From Planctomycetota bacterium (GTDB lineage: Bacteria; Planctomycetota; Phycisphaerae; UBA1845; Fen-1342): DNA of 9,635 nt. Below are positions 1 through 6,349 of this stretch, one piece after another; within the stretch, counting starts at the first letter, position 1; every line of letters begins with the position of its first letter. The notes beneath the pieces were generated by a model. It had not been told where the DNA came from. It did not search any database and saw only the letters and a program-made list of their open reading frames with translations. The position numbers and the translations under genes are program-made. The stretch covers positions 1-9,635 of the forward strand of contig JAUWXH010000034.1 in NCBI GenBank assembly GCA_030616465.1. Reading direction: 5' to 3'.

Positions 1-412
1 CGCCGGCCATGAACACCAAGTCCGGCTCGCCGGAGGCGCTTTCAGTGGAGATGAGGCTGGAGTCCACGCGGCCTTCGGAGTCCACGCGGATCGGAAGGCC
101 CCGGTGGTCCACTAGGGCGCCTTCGGGCATCGGCCGGCCGACCGACAGGATCGTGTTCCCGACGCGGACCTGATCGCCCGCGTGGATCGGCGATTCCCCG
201 ATCCGCACGCCGTTGACGTACGTCCCGTTGGCGCTGTTCAGATCGACCAGCATCCAGGCGCCGTTCTCGACCCTGAGCTCGGCGTGCCGGCGGCTGATGG
301 TCTGATCGGTGAGGGGGATCTGGTCGCTGCCCCGGCCGATCAGGACGACGTCGTCCTGGGTCTTGAGGGTGCGCCCCTTATCCGGACCTTGTAATACGTA
401 CAGCGTGGCCAC
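1..412 (-). CDS. FHA-domain protein, N-terminal part (cut by window edge)
   Basis: The 137 visible residues start with GTG at 410-412, giving MATLYVLQGPDKGRT, and contain a complete forkhead-associated domain at about residues 3-95. The phosphothreonine-binding core is visible: G26-R27, S40-R41-R42-H43, N62-G63-T64 and N67-G68. FHA domains read Thr-phosphorylated partners in Ser/Thr kinase signalling. After the domain comes a polar linker with a short internal duplication (RVDSEG/RVDSS), and the frame stays open to base 1, so the C-terminal effector part is unseen. The start is chosen by the family-like N-terminus. A perfect AGGAGG (430-435) lies 17 nt upstream, which is far, while a weaker GGGGTG (417-422) is 4 nt away. 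It follows pnp on the same strand after 272 bp and is probably transcribed separately. The FHA identity is firm and the full function is unknown. Confidence 0.9.
   Translation of the reverse strand, partial: MATLYVLQGPDKGRTLKTQDDVVLIGRGSDQIPLTDQTISRRHAELRVENGAWMLVDLNSANGTYVNGVRIGESPIHAGDQVRVGNTILSVGRPMPEGALVDHRGLPIRVDSEGRVDSSLISTESASGEPDLVFMAG
59..89 (-). repeat. Short 18-bp-period tandem duplication inside the FHA gene
   Basis: The 13-mer ggagtccacgcgg occurs at 59-71 and again at 77-89 with a period of 18 bp, which is six codons. It keeps the reading frame and encodes RVDSEG followed by RVDSS in the linker just after the FHA domain. It looks like an in-frame slippage duplication in a flexible segment. 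Confidence 0.8.
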
Positions 413-684
413 ACGACACCCCGCGCGAACCTCCTCAGCGCTGCCGTGACCCTGACAATTGAATCAAGTCTCTCGGCCTCCTCAAGCCATATACGCTCAC
501 GGGCATCGGCGGTGCAGGCCCGCGACTCCAACTCCTATGCAGAGTCCTCCGGTCGTCTCGGGCGGCCGAAGCTGCTCCCGGAGCCCCATAAGCTCCCATT
601 CCCTCCGCACGGTCCAACTTCGCCGCCCAGCCACCCGCATCTTGCCGGCCTGGGCCGACCGCTGTCGGCCGCAGGACCGATCAT
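413..684. other. Intergenic region between pnp and the FHA gene; no gene seen
   Basis: No coding frame here has a recognisable protein or a plausible start. On the minus strand just after the pnp stop there is a perfect 7-bp hairpin (653-659 with 664-670, 4-nt loop) without a following U-tract, so it is at best a weak pnp 3' structure. A second weak stem pairs 524-528 with 542-546. Possible promoter pieces for the FHA gene on the minus strand are TTGAGG, 16 nt, TTCAAT, a poor match to sigma-70. No tRNA or convincing operator was seen. Confidence 0.5.
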
Positions 685-2796
685 CTACGAGTCGTCGTCG
701 AGTTCGGCGGCTTCCTTCATGGCCGCCTTGCGCGACAGCTTGACGCGGCCTTGCTCGTCGATGGCGATGACCTTGACCTTGACCTGGTCTCCGATCTGAA
801 CCACGTCGGAAACCGAGCGGACGTAGGCATCGTCGAGCTCGCTGATATGGCAAAGCCCGTCCTGGCCTTCCTGAATCTCGATGAACGCGCCGAAGTCCTT
901 GATGCTGGCGACACGCCCCTCGTAGATCCGGCCGACTTGGATGTCCTCGGTAAGCCGCGCGACCGTCTCCTCGGCCCGCTTGGCTCCCTCGGCACTCAGG
1001 CACGAGATGAATACCGTGCCGTCGTCCTCGATGTCGATCCGGGCGCCCGTCTCGGCCTGGATCGCCCGCACCGAGCGACCGCCCGGCCCGATCAGCTTCC
1101 CGATCTTCTCCGGGTTGATCTTGAGGGTGATCAGCCGCGGGGCGTACTCGCTGATCTGCGGCCGCGGCTTGGCGATCGTGTTGTCCATGATGTCCAGGAC
1201 CTCGAGCCGACACTTGTGGGCCAGCACCAACGCCTCCTGCAAAATGTCGTGCGGCAGCCCATGGGCCTTGAGATCCAATTGGATGCCGGTAATCCCTTTC
1301 CGCGTTCCGGCAACCTTGAAGTCCATGTCGCCGAAATAGTCTTCTTCGCCAAGGATGTCCGCCAACAGCACGCGCCGGTTGCCGTCCTGGACCAGCCCGA
1401 TCGAGACGCCGGCCACGGCCGAGGTGATCGGCACGCCGGCATCCATCATGCTCAGCGACCCGCCGCAGACCGAGGCCATCGAGCTCGACCCGTTCGATTC
1501 GAGAATGTCGCTGACCAGGCGGACGGTATACGGGAAGTCGTCGGGCGATGGCAGCACGGGCTGCAGGCTGCGCTCGGCCAAAGCCCCGTGTCCGATCTCG
1601 CGCCGCCCCGGGCCCATAATGCGTCGCACTTCACCGACGGAGAAGGGCGGGAAGTTGTAGTGCAGCATGAATTTCTTGCTGTACTCCTCCATCAGATCGT
1701 CAATGATCTGCTCGTCCGACGAGGTGCCCAGCGTTGTCGAGACCATCGCCTGCGTCTCGCCCCGGGCAAACAGCGACGAGCCGTGCACCCGCGGCAGCCA
1801 GCTCACCTCACACTGGATGGGACGGATCTCCTGCAACCCGCGGCCGTCGGAGCGCACGCTCTCGTTGAGAATCCGCTCGCGCAGCAAGGTCTGCTCAACC
1901 GCCTCGATGGCCGCCTTGACTTCCTCCGGCGTGGGGTCCGGCTTCTCCACGTCCGACGGGCATAAGGCCTCGATGGTCTTCTGATAGACGGCGTCAACCG
2001 CCTCGTTGCGCTCCTGCTTGCCGGAGATGCTCTTGGCAGCCTTCAAGTCGTCCCATACCCGAGCGCGGATGTCTTGCAGGAAGGCCTCATCGACCGCCGG
2101 CGGCTCCCACTTCGTCGGTTGCCCCGCGTGGCGCCTGAGCTCCTCCAGCATTTCGCAAATCGGCTTGACGCCCTGTTCGTGGGCGAACTCGAGCGCCGCC
2201 GCAACGTCCTCCTCGGACACTTCGCGCGCGCCCACCTCGATCATGTTGACCGTCGTCGGATGCCCGGCCAGGACCAGGTTGATGTCGGAATACTCGAGCT
2301 GAGAGCGCGTGGGATTGATGAGGAACTTTCCATCCACGCGGCCCAGACGCACGGCAGCCAGCGGGCCGTTGAACGGCACGGGCGCGACGGCGACGGCCGC
2401 CGCCGCCGAGACGATGGCGATCACGTCCGGGTCGCTCTGCATATCCGCCGCCAACACCCACACCTGAATCTGCACTTCGTCCTTGAAGCCCTTTGGGAAC
2501 AAGGGGCGTAGCGGCCGGTCAATCATCCGCATGGTCAGGATTTCCTTGGCCGTGGGACGACCCTCCCGTTTGAAGAACCCACCGGGGAACTTGCCGGCCG
2601 CCGACATCTTTTCGCGGTAGTCCACCGTCAACGGGAAGAAATCGATGCCCGCGCGGGGCGAGCCCGTCACCACCGTCCCCAGCACCATCGTGTCGCCATA
2701 CCGTACCATCGCCGCTCCCGAGGCCTGCCTGGCAAGCTTACCAACCTCGATCGACAACACCTTCGAACCGACTTCACGCTCGACCTTAAACGTCAT
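685..2796 (-). CDS. pnp: Polyribonucleotide nucleotidyltransferase (PNPase)
   Basis: PNPase degrades RNA 3' to 5' using phosphate, releasing nucleoside diphosphates. It works as a cytoplasmic trimer, in many bacteria as part of a degradosome. The 703 residues show the full family layout: RNase PH domain 1 (about 10-145, FFKREGRP at 74-81), the helical domain (about 240-310), RSDGR at 315-319, and RNase PH domain 2. Domain 2 carries GPGRREIGHG (395-404), the phosphate-site serines in SNGSSSMAS (434-442), and D486 and D492 in GEEDYFGDMDF. These are followed by a KH domain with GPGG at 570-573 and an S1 domain (about 622-691), then a short acidic tail. Length and catalytic residues are normal for an active enzyme. 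The ATG start has GAGG (2803-2806) 6 nt upstream. It lies 174 bp behind rpsO on the same strand, the classical rpsO-pnp order. No terminator separates them, so co-transcription is likely. Confidence 0.98.
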   Translation of the reverse strand: MTFKVEREVGSKVLSIEVGKLARQASGAAMVRYGDTMVLGTVVTGSPRAGIDFFPLTVDYREKMSAAGKFPGGFFKREGRPTAKEILTMRMIDRPLRPLFPKGFKDEVQIQVWVLAADMQSDPDVIAIVSAAAAVAVAPVPFNGPLAAVRLGRVDGKFLINPTRSQLEYSDINLVLAGHPTTVNMIEVGAREVSEEDVAAALEFAHEQGVKPICEMLEELRRHAGQPTKWEPPAVDEAFLQDIRARVWDDLKAAKSISGKQERNEAVDAVYQKTIEALCPSDVEKPDPTPEEVKAAIEAVEQTLLRERILNESVRSDGRGLQEIRPIQCEVSWLPRVHGSSLFARGETQAMVSTTLGTSSDEQIIDDLMEEYSKKFMLHYNFPPFSVGEVRRIMGPGRREIGHGALAERSLQPVLPSPDDFPYTVRLVSDILESNGSSSMASVCGGSLSMMDAGVPITSAVAGVSIGLVQDGNRRVLLADILGEEDYFGDMDFKVAGTRKGITGIQLDLKAHGLPHDILQEALVLAHKCRLEVLDIMDNTIAKPRPQISEYAPRLITLKINPEKIGKLIGPGGRSVRAIQAETGARIDIEDDGTVFISCLSAEGAKRAEETVARLTEDIQVGRIYEGRVASIKDFGAFIEIQEGQDGLCHISELDDAYVRSVSDVVQIGDQVKVKVIAIDEQGRVKLSRKAAMKEAAELDDDS

Positions 2797-2887
2797 TTTC
2801 TCCCTCGACCTACTCGGCCCACTTTGCCTTCATCACTTGTTTTGCCTTGATACCGTCCGCAGCCCCAGGCCACCCGCGCGGCGTACA

Positions 2888-2933
2888 GCCGGTCCGTAAC
2901 CGGCCGGCGACCGCAACCTGCCCGGTCGCGGGC
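2888..2933 (-). promoter_or_regulatory. Hairpin cluster in the rpsO-pnp spacer (candidate pnp leader/processing site)
   Basis: Two perfect stems sit side by side in the 174-bp spacer: 2888-2893 with 2899-2904 (6 bp, 5-nt loop), and 2907-2913 with 2923-2929 (7 bp, 9-nt loop). A competing stem pairs 2920-2924 with 2929-2933. None is followed by a U-run, so they do not look like a terminator. In Escherichia coli the same spacer forms a stem cut by RNase III, through which PNPase represses its own mRNA. A similar role here is inferred from position only. Confidence 0.4.
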
Positions 2934-2970
2934 AATGCGGACAACGTTCCACCACGTCATCACCAGCGAA

Positions 2971-3240
2971 TTACTTCCGCAATCCGAGCCCGCCGATGAG
3001 GTTCAGGTAGCGCTCCCGATCCTGGTGGGCCAAATATTTCAGCAAAGCCGAGCGCTTCCCAACCATCTTCAGCAGACCACGCCGCGAGGAGTGATCCTTC
3101 TTGTGTACCTTCAGATGCTCCGTGAGCTGTGCGATACGCTGCGTGAGCACCGCAATCTGCACTTCGGCCGACCCTGTGTCCTGATCGTGCCGCTTGTAGG
3201 TTTCGACAAGCTCCTGCTTCTTCTCTGCCGTCAGAGACAT
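2971..3240 (-). CDS. rpsO: 30S ribosomal protein S15
   Basis: S15 is a primary 16S rRNA binding protein that organises the central domain of the small subunit and contributes to an intersubunit bridge. The 89-residue product has the standard length and the family motifs [15 protein letters not shown] (22-36) and [12 protein letters not shown] (46-57), including H42, D49 and S52 of the rRNA contact region. The open frame continues upstream of the ATG at 3238-3240, but the S15 family starts at MSLTAEKK, and AGGA at 3248-3251 sits 7 nt before this ATG. The gene heads an rpsO-pnp unit. A good sigma-70 promoter lies about 80 bp upstream, with a leader of roughly 74 nt carrying a strong hairpin. 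Many bacteria autoregulate S15 through such a leader. Confidence 0.98.
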   Translation of the reverse strand: MSLTAEKKQELVETYKRHDQDTGSAEVQIAVLTQRIAQLTEHLKVHKKDHSSRRGLLKMVGKRSALLKYLAHQDRERYLNLIGGLGLRK

Positions 3241-3314
3241 GCGGTTGTCCTTTGCTGCACTTGGGTCATGCTCCAGCCGGGGCCCCCCCGCCCGGCCGAA
3301 ACAGCCTGCTACAA
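3241..3314 (-). promoter_or_regulatory. Structured 5' leader of rpsO (candidate S15 autoregulatory RNA)
   Basis: The predicted leader runs from a start site near 3314 to the rpsO ATG. It contains an 8-bp hairpin on the minus strand (3291-3298 with 3274-3281) with a 9-nt loop made almost wholly of G. The stem includes a G-U next to a G-C pair, the kind of bipartite motif S15 is known to bind. A downstream ACCC (within 3261-3270) could pair with the G-rich loop, placing a possible pseudoknot just before the AGGA ribosome site. The hairpin is seen in the sequence. The regulatory role is inferred. Confidence 0.4.
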
Positions 3315-3320
3315 ACCCGC

Positions 3321-3349
3321 ATTGTAGAGCCTCTTCCCCCATCCCGCAA
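3321..3349 (-). promoter_or_regulatory. Sigma-70 promoter of rpsO-pnp
   Basis: On the minus strand TTGCGG (3344-3349) is followed after exactly 17 nt by TACAAT (3321-3326). This matches the sigma-70 consensus 4/6 and 5/6 with ideal spacing. It lies just beyond the end of the ABC ATPase gene (stop at 3406) and points at rpsO, placing the start site near 3314. Confidence 0.75.
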
Positions 3350-3405
3350 ACCCCCGCCCGCAAGTGCCACTGGCAGTCGGCTCAGCGGCCGGCAGCCCAC
3401 GGCAA

Positions 3406-4575
3406 CTAGGTCACCGCCCGCCAGAGCAGGCCGAGGACGAACGGGGCCAGGATACCCATGGCCCCGAGGAGCATCGCCACGCCGGCATGCTTCCGCCCCG
3501 TCCAGTCGCCCGGCTCGATTCGGATCCGCTTCCGCACCCGGGCACCCCAAGCGATCGAGACGACCCCCAGAACCAGTGCTGCCAACACAGCCAACCCGGA
3601 CAGGACTGCCACCAAGTAGTAGGGCCTGGGCGGCATGCCCCTCGAAGGATCGTACATGCTCCGGATGACTCGCCCCGTCCCCCAACCGGCCAGGGCCAGC
3701 GCCACTGTCGCAATGCCGCAAACCAGCGCCCCGACCGCCCCGGGCATCACACGGCTCGGGGCGGCGTAGGCGACCACGGGCTCGGGCTCTGGCGGAGCCG
3801 AGGCGGCCGAGGCCACCGGAACCGCGGACAGGGGGGCGGCCGGGGCCGTAATCGGCTGTTCCCGTTCACCCTCGGCCGACGCCCGCTCCCGCAGCACCTC
3901 CTTCGTCGCCCGGTCCGAAACGATCTTGCCATCGCGCATCTGCACGATCCGGTGGGTCTGAATCGCAACGTCGTGCTCGTGCGTGACCAGGATGATCGTG
4001 ACGCCCTGCTCGTTGAGCTCGCGGAAGAGCGCCATGATCTGCTCGCCGGTGCGCGTATCGAGGTTCCCGGTCGGCTCGTCGGCCAGCAGGAGCAGTGGGT
4101 CGTTAACGATGGCGCGGGCGATGGCGACGCGCTGGCGTTCCCCGCCGGACAGCTCGCTGGGCCGATGCTTGGCGCGCTGCGTCAGCCCGACGCGCTCCAA
4201 GGCCTGCCGGGCCGGGCCGCGCGTGTTGCCTTTGCGCGCGTAGAACAGAGGCACGCCGACGTTGTCCAGGGCGGTGGTGCGGTTGATCAGGTTGAAAGTT
4301 TGGAAGACGAAGCCGATCTGCCCGTTCCGCATCGCGGCCAGCTCGCGATCGGAGAGCCGGCCGATATTCCGCCCGTTCAGGGAACACTGCCCACTGGTCG
4401 GCCGGTCGAGACACCCGATCAGGTGCATCAAGGTGCTCTTGCCGCTGCCGGACGGCCCGGTGATCGCCAGATACTCCCCCTGCTCGACGTCCAGATCGAC
4501 GCCGTCCAGCGCGTGGACCACGGAGTCCCCCATGCGGTACAGCTTGGTCAGGCCTCGAACTTGGATCAGTGGCAC
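3406..4575 (-). CDS. ABC transporter ATPase (MacB/LolD class) fused to a C-terminal three-helix membrane domain
   Basis: Residues 1-230 of 389 form a full ABC ATPase: Walker A GPSGSGKST (40-48), Q-loop Q92, signature LSGGERQR (142-149), Walker B LLLLADEP (161-168), D-loop NLDT (171-174) and switch H199. The class is the one that drives FtsX-like permeases in lipoprotein release, macrolide efflux and mechanotransmission. Members are usually 220-250 residues long. Here an Ala/Pro/Glu linker (about 232-275) leads to three hydrophobic segments (about 277-299, 319-343, 362-385) resembling the small DUF4190-type membrane domain, which would anchor the ATPase. The start is GTG at 4573-4575, 16 bp after the adaptor stop. 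No clear ribosome site is visible, so translation is probably coupled. No permease gene follows: the rpsO promoter comes next. The ATPase identity is firm and the substrate is unknown. Confidence 0.93.
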   Translation of the reverse strand: MPLIQVRGLTKLYRMGDSVVHALDGVDLDVEQGEYLAITGPSGSGKSTLMHLIGCLDRPTSGQCSLNGRNIGRLSDRELAAMRNGQIGFVFQTFNLINRTTALDNVGVPLFYARKGNTRGPARQALERVGLTQRAKHRPSELSGGERQRVAIARAIVNDPLLLLADEPTGNLDTRTGEQIMALFRELNEQGVTIILVTHEHDVAIQTHRIVQMRDGKIVSDRATKEVLRERASAEGEREQPITAPAAPLSAVPVASAASAPPEPEPVVAYAAPSRVMPGAVGALVCGIATVALALAGWGTGRVIRSMYDPSRGMPPRPYYLVAVLSGLAVLAALVLGVVSIAWGARVRKRIRIEPGDWTGRKHAGVAMLLGAMGILAPFVLGLLWRAVT

Positions 4576-4591
4576 GGCGTAACGGGCCCCG

Positions 4592-5971
4592 CTAATCGCG
4601 TCGCTCTTCCTCGCGCTCAACCGGCAGTCGCGTGTAGACGTCCTGCCCCTCCTCGAGCTGCTTCCCGTCGAGAACCGCGAGGACCTCCGTATACGCCCCG
4701 TCGGTGATCCCGAAGCGACAGCGCAAGAACTCCCGGCCCCACTTCTCGCGCGAGTCCGGGTCGGGATCGGTCTTGATCCACACGCCACGCTCGTCCCGGT
4801 ACGTCGTCACCGCCTCGGCCGGGACCGACAGGGCGTCACTCACGCTCTCGACGGTGAACTCCACCTGGGCCTGCGCGCCGAGCGGCAGCTTGTACTTCTG
4901 CGGATCGGTGATCTCGACGTGCACGTCGTATTGGATGATCGCCGCCGTCAGGTGGTGTGTGCCTTGCGGCTCGACCCGCTCGATGACGCCCTCGAACTCC
5001 TCCTCCGGGAAGGCGTCGATCGTGAGCTTCACGTCTCCGCTATCCTTGGCAATCGCCTCCACGTCTTGCCGGGCAGCCTCCCGGAGCCCAGGCATATCAG
5101 GGCGGGCGTCGATCGGCGCGATGTCCAGCACGCGGCCGTAATCCGCCTCGTCCACGCGCGCGATGACCTTCAGCTTGGAGACGTCGGCCAGTATCATCAC
5201 GACGGTTCCGCCCATCAGATCCTGCGTTCCCGAGCGAATCAAGGTGCCCACTTGAACCGCGACGTCCGTCACGATCGCGTCGTGCTTTGAGACAACCGTG
5301 GTCTCGGACAGCCGCTCCTGAGCGTCCTCGAGCATCTTTGTCACGCTGCGAAGCGCAGCCTTCTGGAGTTCGATGGCCGCGTTCGCTTCGTCAATCTTGT
5401 AGCGAGCGTTCTTGGCTGCCGAACGAGCCGCCTTCACTTGGGCCGCCAAAGCCTTGTAGGTGGTAGCGGCGTAGACCAGTTCCTGCTCGTGGGCCGTCCC
5501 GCTCTCGCGCAGCGCGCGGGTCTTGTTCCGGTCGAACTCGGCCCGCTCCAGTTGCGCCTCGAGTTCCGCGACGTGCGCATCCGCCACCGTCACGTTTTCC
5601 ACGGCTTCCTTCTGCAACACTTCGGCCTGGGCCAGCAGCGCCTCGACCCGGTCCAACTCCGCCTGGGCGCGATCCACCAACCGCCGCTCATCGTCCTTCT
5701 TGAGCACCACTAGCACCTCGCCGGTGTGTACGAAATCGCCTTCGACCACCGGAAGGTCGATGACTTCACCAGAGGCCTTCGACTTGATCTCGACCCGCTG
5801 GTTCGGCTCGATCAGGCCGGCGGCGGTGATCGGCACGCGAATGTCACGCCGTGACACCTCGCCGAACTTGGGCTGATCCCACGGCGCCGTGTACCGAATG
5901 GTCGTGCGCACGAAGTACCAGCCGAACACGGCCACCACGACTACCAGTGCCAAACCCAGCCACTTGGCCAT
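4592..5971 (-). CDS. Periplasmic adaptor subunit (HlyD/MacA family membrane fusion protein)
   Basis: The 459-residue protein links an inner-membrane ABC exporter to the envelope. It has one N-terminal membrane anchor (residues 4-22) without a cysteine lipobox and a split biotinyl-lipoyl-like domain (about 54-92 and 228-265, with EIKSKASGEV and VVEGDFVHTGEVLVVL). A long alpha-helical hairpin (about 95-225) is rich in Ala, Glu, Arg and Gln. Beta-barrel and membrane-proximal domains follow (about 266-390), and the tail ends EREEERRD. The frame is open further upstream, but ATG 5969-5971 directly precedes the membrane anchor and has GGAG (5980-5983) 8 nt away, so I chose it. It heads an operon with the ATPase gene 16 bp downstream. 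An adaptor-ATPase pair normally comes with an FtsX/MacB permease, which is missing here. The substrate cannot be told from sequence. Confidence 0.93.
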   Translation of the reverse strand: MAKWLGLALVVVVAVFGWYFVRTTIRYTAPWDQPKFGEVSRRDIRVPITAAGLIEPNQRVEIKSKASGEVIDLPVVEGDFVHTGEVLVVLKKDDERRLVDRAQAELDRVEALLAQAEVLQKEAVENVTVADAHVAELEAQLERAEFDRNKTRALRESGTAHEQELVYAATTYKALAAQVKAARSAAKNARYKIDEANAAIELQKAALRSVTKMLEDAQERLSETTVVSKHDAIVTDVAVQVGTLIRSGTQDLMGGTVVMILADVSKLKVIARVDEADYGRVLDIAPIDARPDMPGLREAARQDVEAIAKDSGDVKLTIDAFPEEEFEGVIERVEPQGTHHLTAAIIQYDVHVEITDPQKYKLPLGAQAQVEFTVESVSDALSVPAEAVTTYRDERGVWIKTDPDPDSREKWGREFLRCRFGITDGAYTEVLAVLDGKQLEEGQDVYTRLPVEREEERRD

Positions 5972-6050
5972 CGCTACAACTCCGCTTACCAGCCTGCTGA
6001 GCGTTCCGCCGCCGTGACAATCCGCACGGGAATTCGGAGCCCGTCCCGGT

Positions 6051-6056
6051 ATATTA
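6051..6056 (-). promoter_or_regulatory. Candidate -10 box for the adaptor-ATPase operon
   Basis: TAATAT on the minus strand is one of the few AT-rich patches upstream of the adaptor gene, about 80 bp before its ATG. It lies inside an inverted repeat (6047-6059). No good -35 box is found at 16-18 nt, so the site would need an activator or be wrong. Confidence 0.25.
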
Positions 6057-6124
6057 CCGCCGGCCGGGCCGACACGGCTCGTACGGCCAGCCAAACGCCG
6101 CGGCTAGCGGCACCTCAACCTTGC

Positions 6125-6154
6125 AGATCTGCGCGGCCTGCCCGCAGATCTTTT
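6125..6154 (+). terminator. Terminator-like hairpin in a divergent intergenic region
   Basis: On the plus strand 6125-6133 pairs with 6143-6151 (9 bp). With one bulged base two more pairs form (6135-6136 with 6141-6142), leaving a CCTG loop. The stem ends in TCTTTT (6149-6154), as in an intrinsic terminator or attenuator. No plus-strand gene precedes it. It would act either on a leader of the lipoprotein gene or as insulation against antisense transcription. Confidence 0.4.
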
Positions 6155-6162
6155 CCGCCGTA

Positions 6163-6193
6163 TCGACAATGGGAGCCCGGCGAGCCTGATAAT
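6163..6193 (+). promoter_or_regulatory. Candidate promoter of the lipoprotein gene
   Basis: TCGACA (6163-6168) and GATAAT (6188-6193) each match the sigma-70 boxes in five of six positions, but they are 19 nt apart, which is longer than optimal. The site lies downstream of the hairpin at 6125-6154 and about 155 bp before the start codon. Confidence 0.3.
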
Positions 6194-6349
6194 CGCCGTC
6201 GCCAAGCCCCGAGGGGGCGCCCGGCACTCCTCAGGCTAAGTCTCCTTGGGCACACGAACAATCACCCTGGAACTCCTGAGAGCACCCCGGACAGTCGATA
6301 TACACGCCGTCCCCCCCCGAAGACCACGGCAAACGCTAGGAGACTAAGG

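Larger units (their letters stand above)
5972..6349. other. Divergent intergenic region between adaptor and lipoprotein genes
   Basis: This 378-bp stretch holds no convincing gene. An open plus frame runs through it, but its translation is low-complexity Arg/Pro/Ser. It carries a 13-bp inverted repeat cggta-tat-taccg (6047-6059) whose minus-strand reading offers the -10 candidate TAATAT, and a strong hairpin with a T-run (6125-6154). It also has a nested stem structure (6183-6237) and a run of eight C (6311-6318) 19 nt before the lipoprotein ribosome site. The region should hold promoters for both flanking genes. Confidence 0.6.

Noticed and set aside
653..670. Intrinsic terminator after pnp
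   Set aside because: The stem is perfect, but no U-tract follows on the minus strand, so it is noted only as a structure.
751..1965. Plus-strand open frame of 404 codons opposite pnp
   Set aside because: It lies wholly within PNPase coding sequence and its translation has no recognisable domain. It is explained as a codon-bias shadow.
3364..4707. Long plus-strand open frame (447 codons) opposite the ABC ATPase
   Set aside because: It mirrors the ATPase and adaptor genes in high-GC sequence and has Arg/Pro/Gly-rich low-complexity translation. The minus strand carries all ABC motifs in order.
4576..4788. Upstream extension of the ABC ATPase to an ATG at 4788
   Set aside because: It would overlap the conserved end of the adaptor gene by about 200 bp, and the ATPase family begins at the PLIQVRGLTKLY strand right after GTG 4575.
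6014..6349. 112-codon upstream extension of the lipoprotein gene from an ATG at 6014
   Set aside because: It is low-complexity, lacks a ribosome site and would bury the signal peptide. GTG at 6350 has AGGAG at ideal distance.
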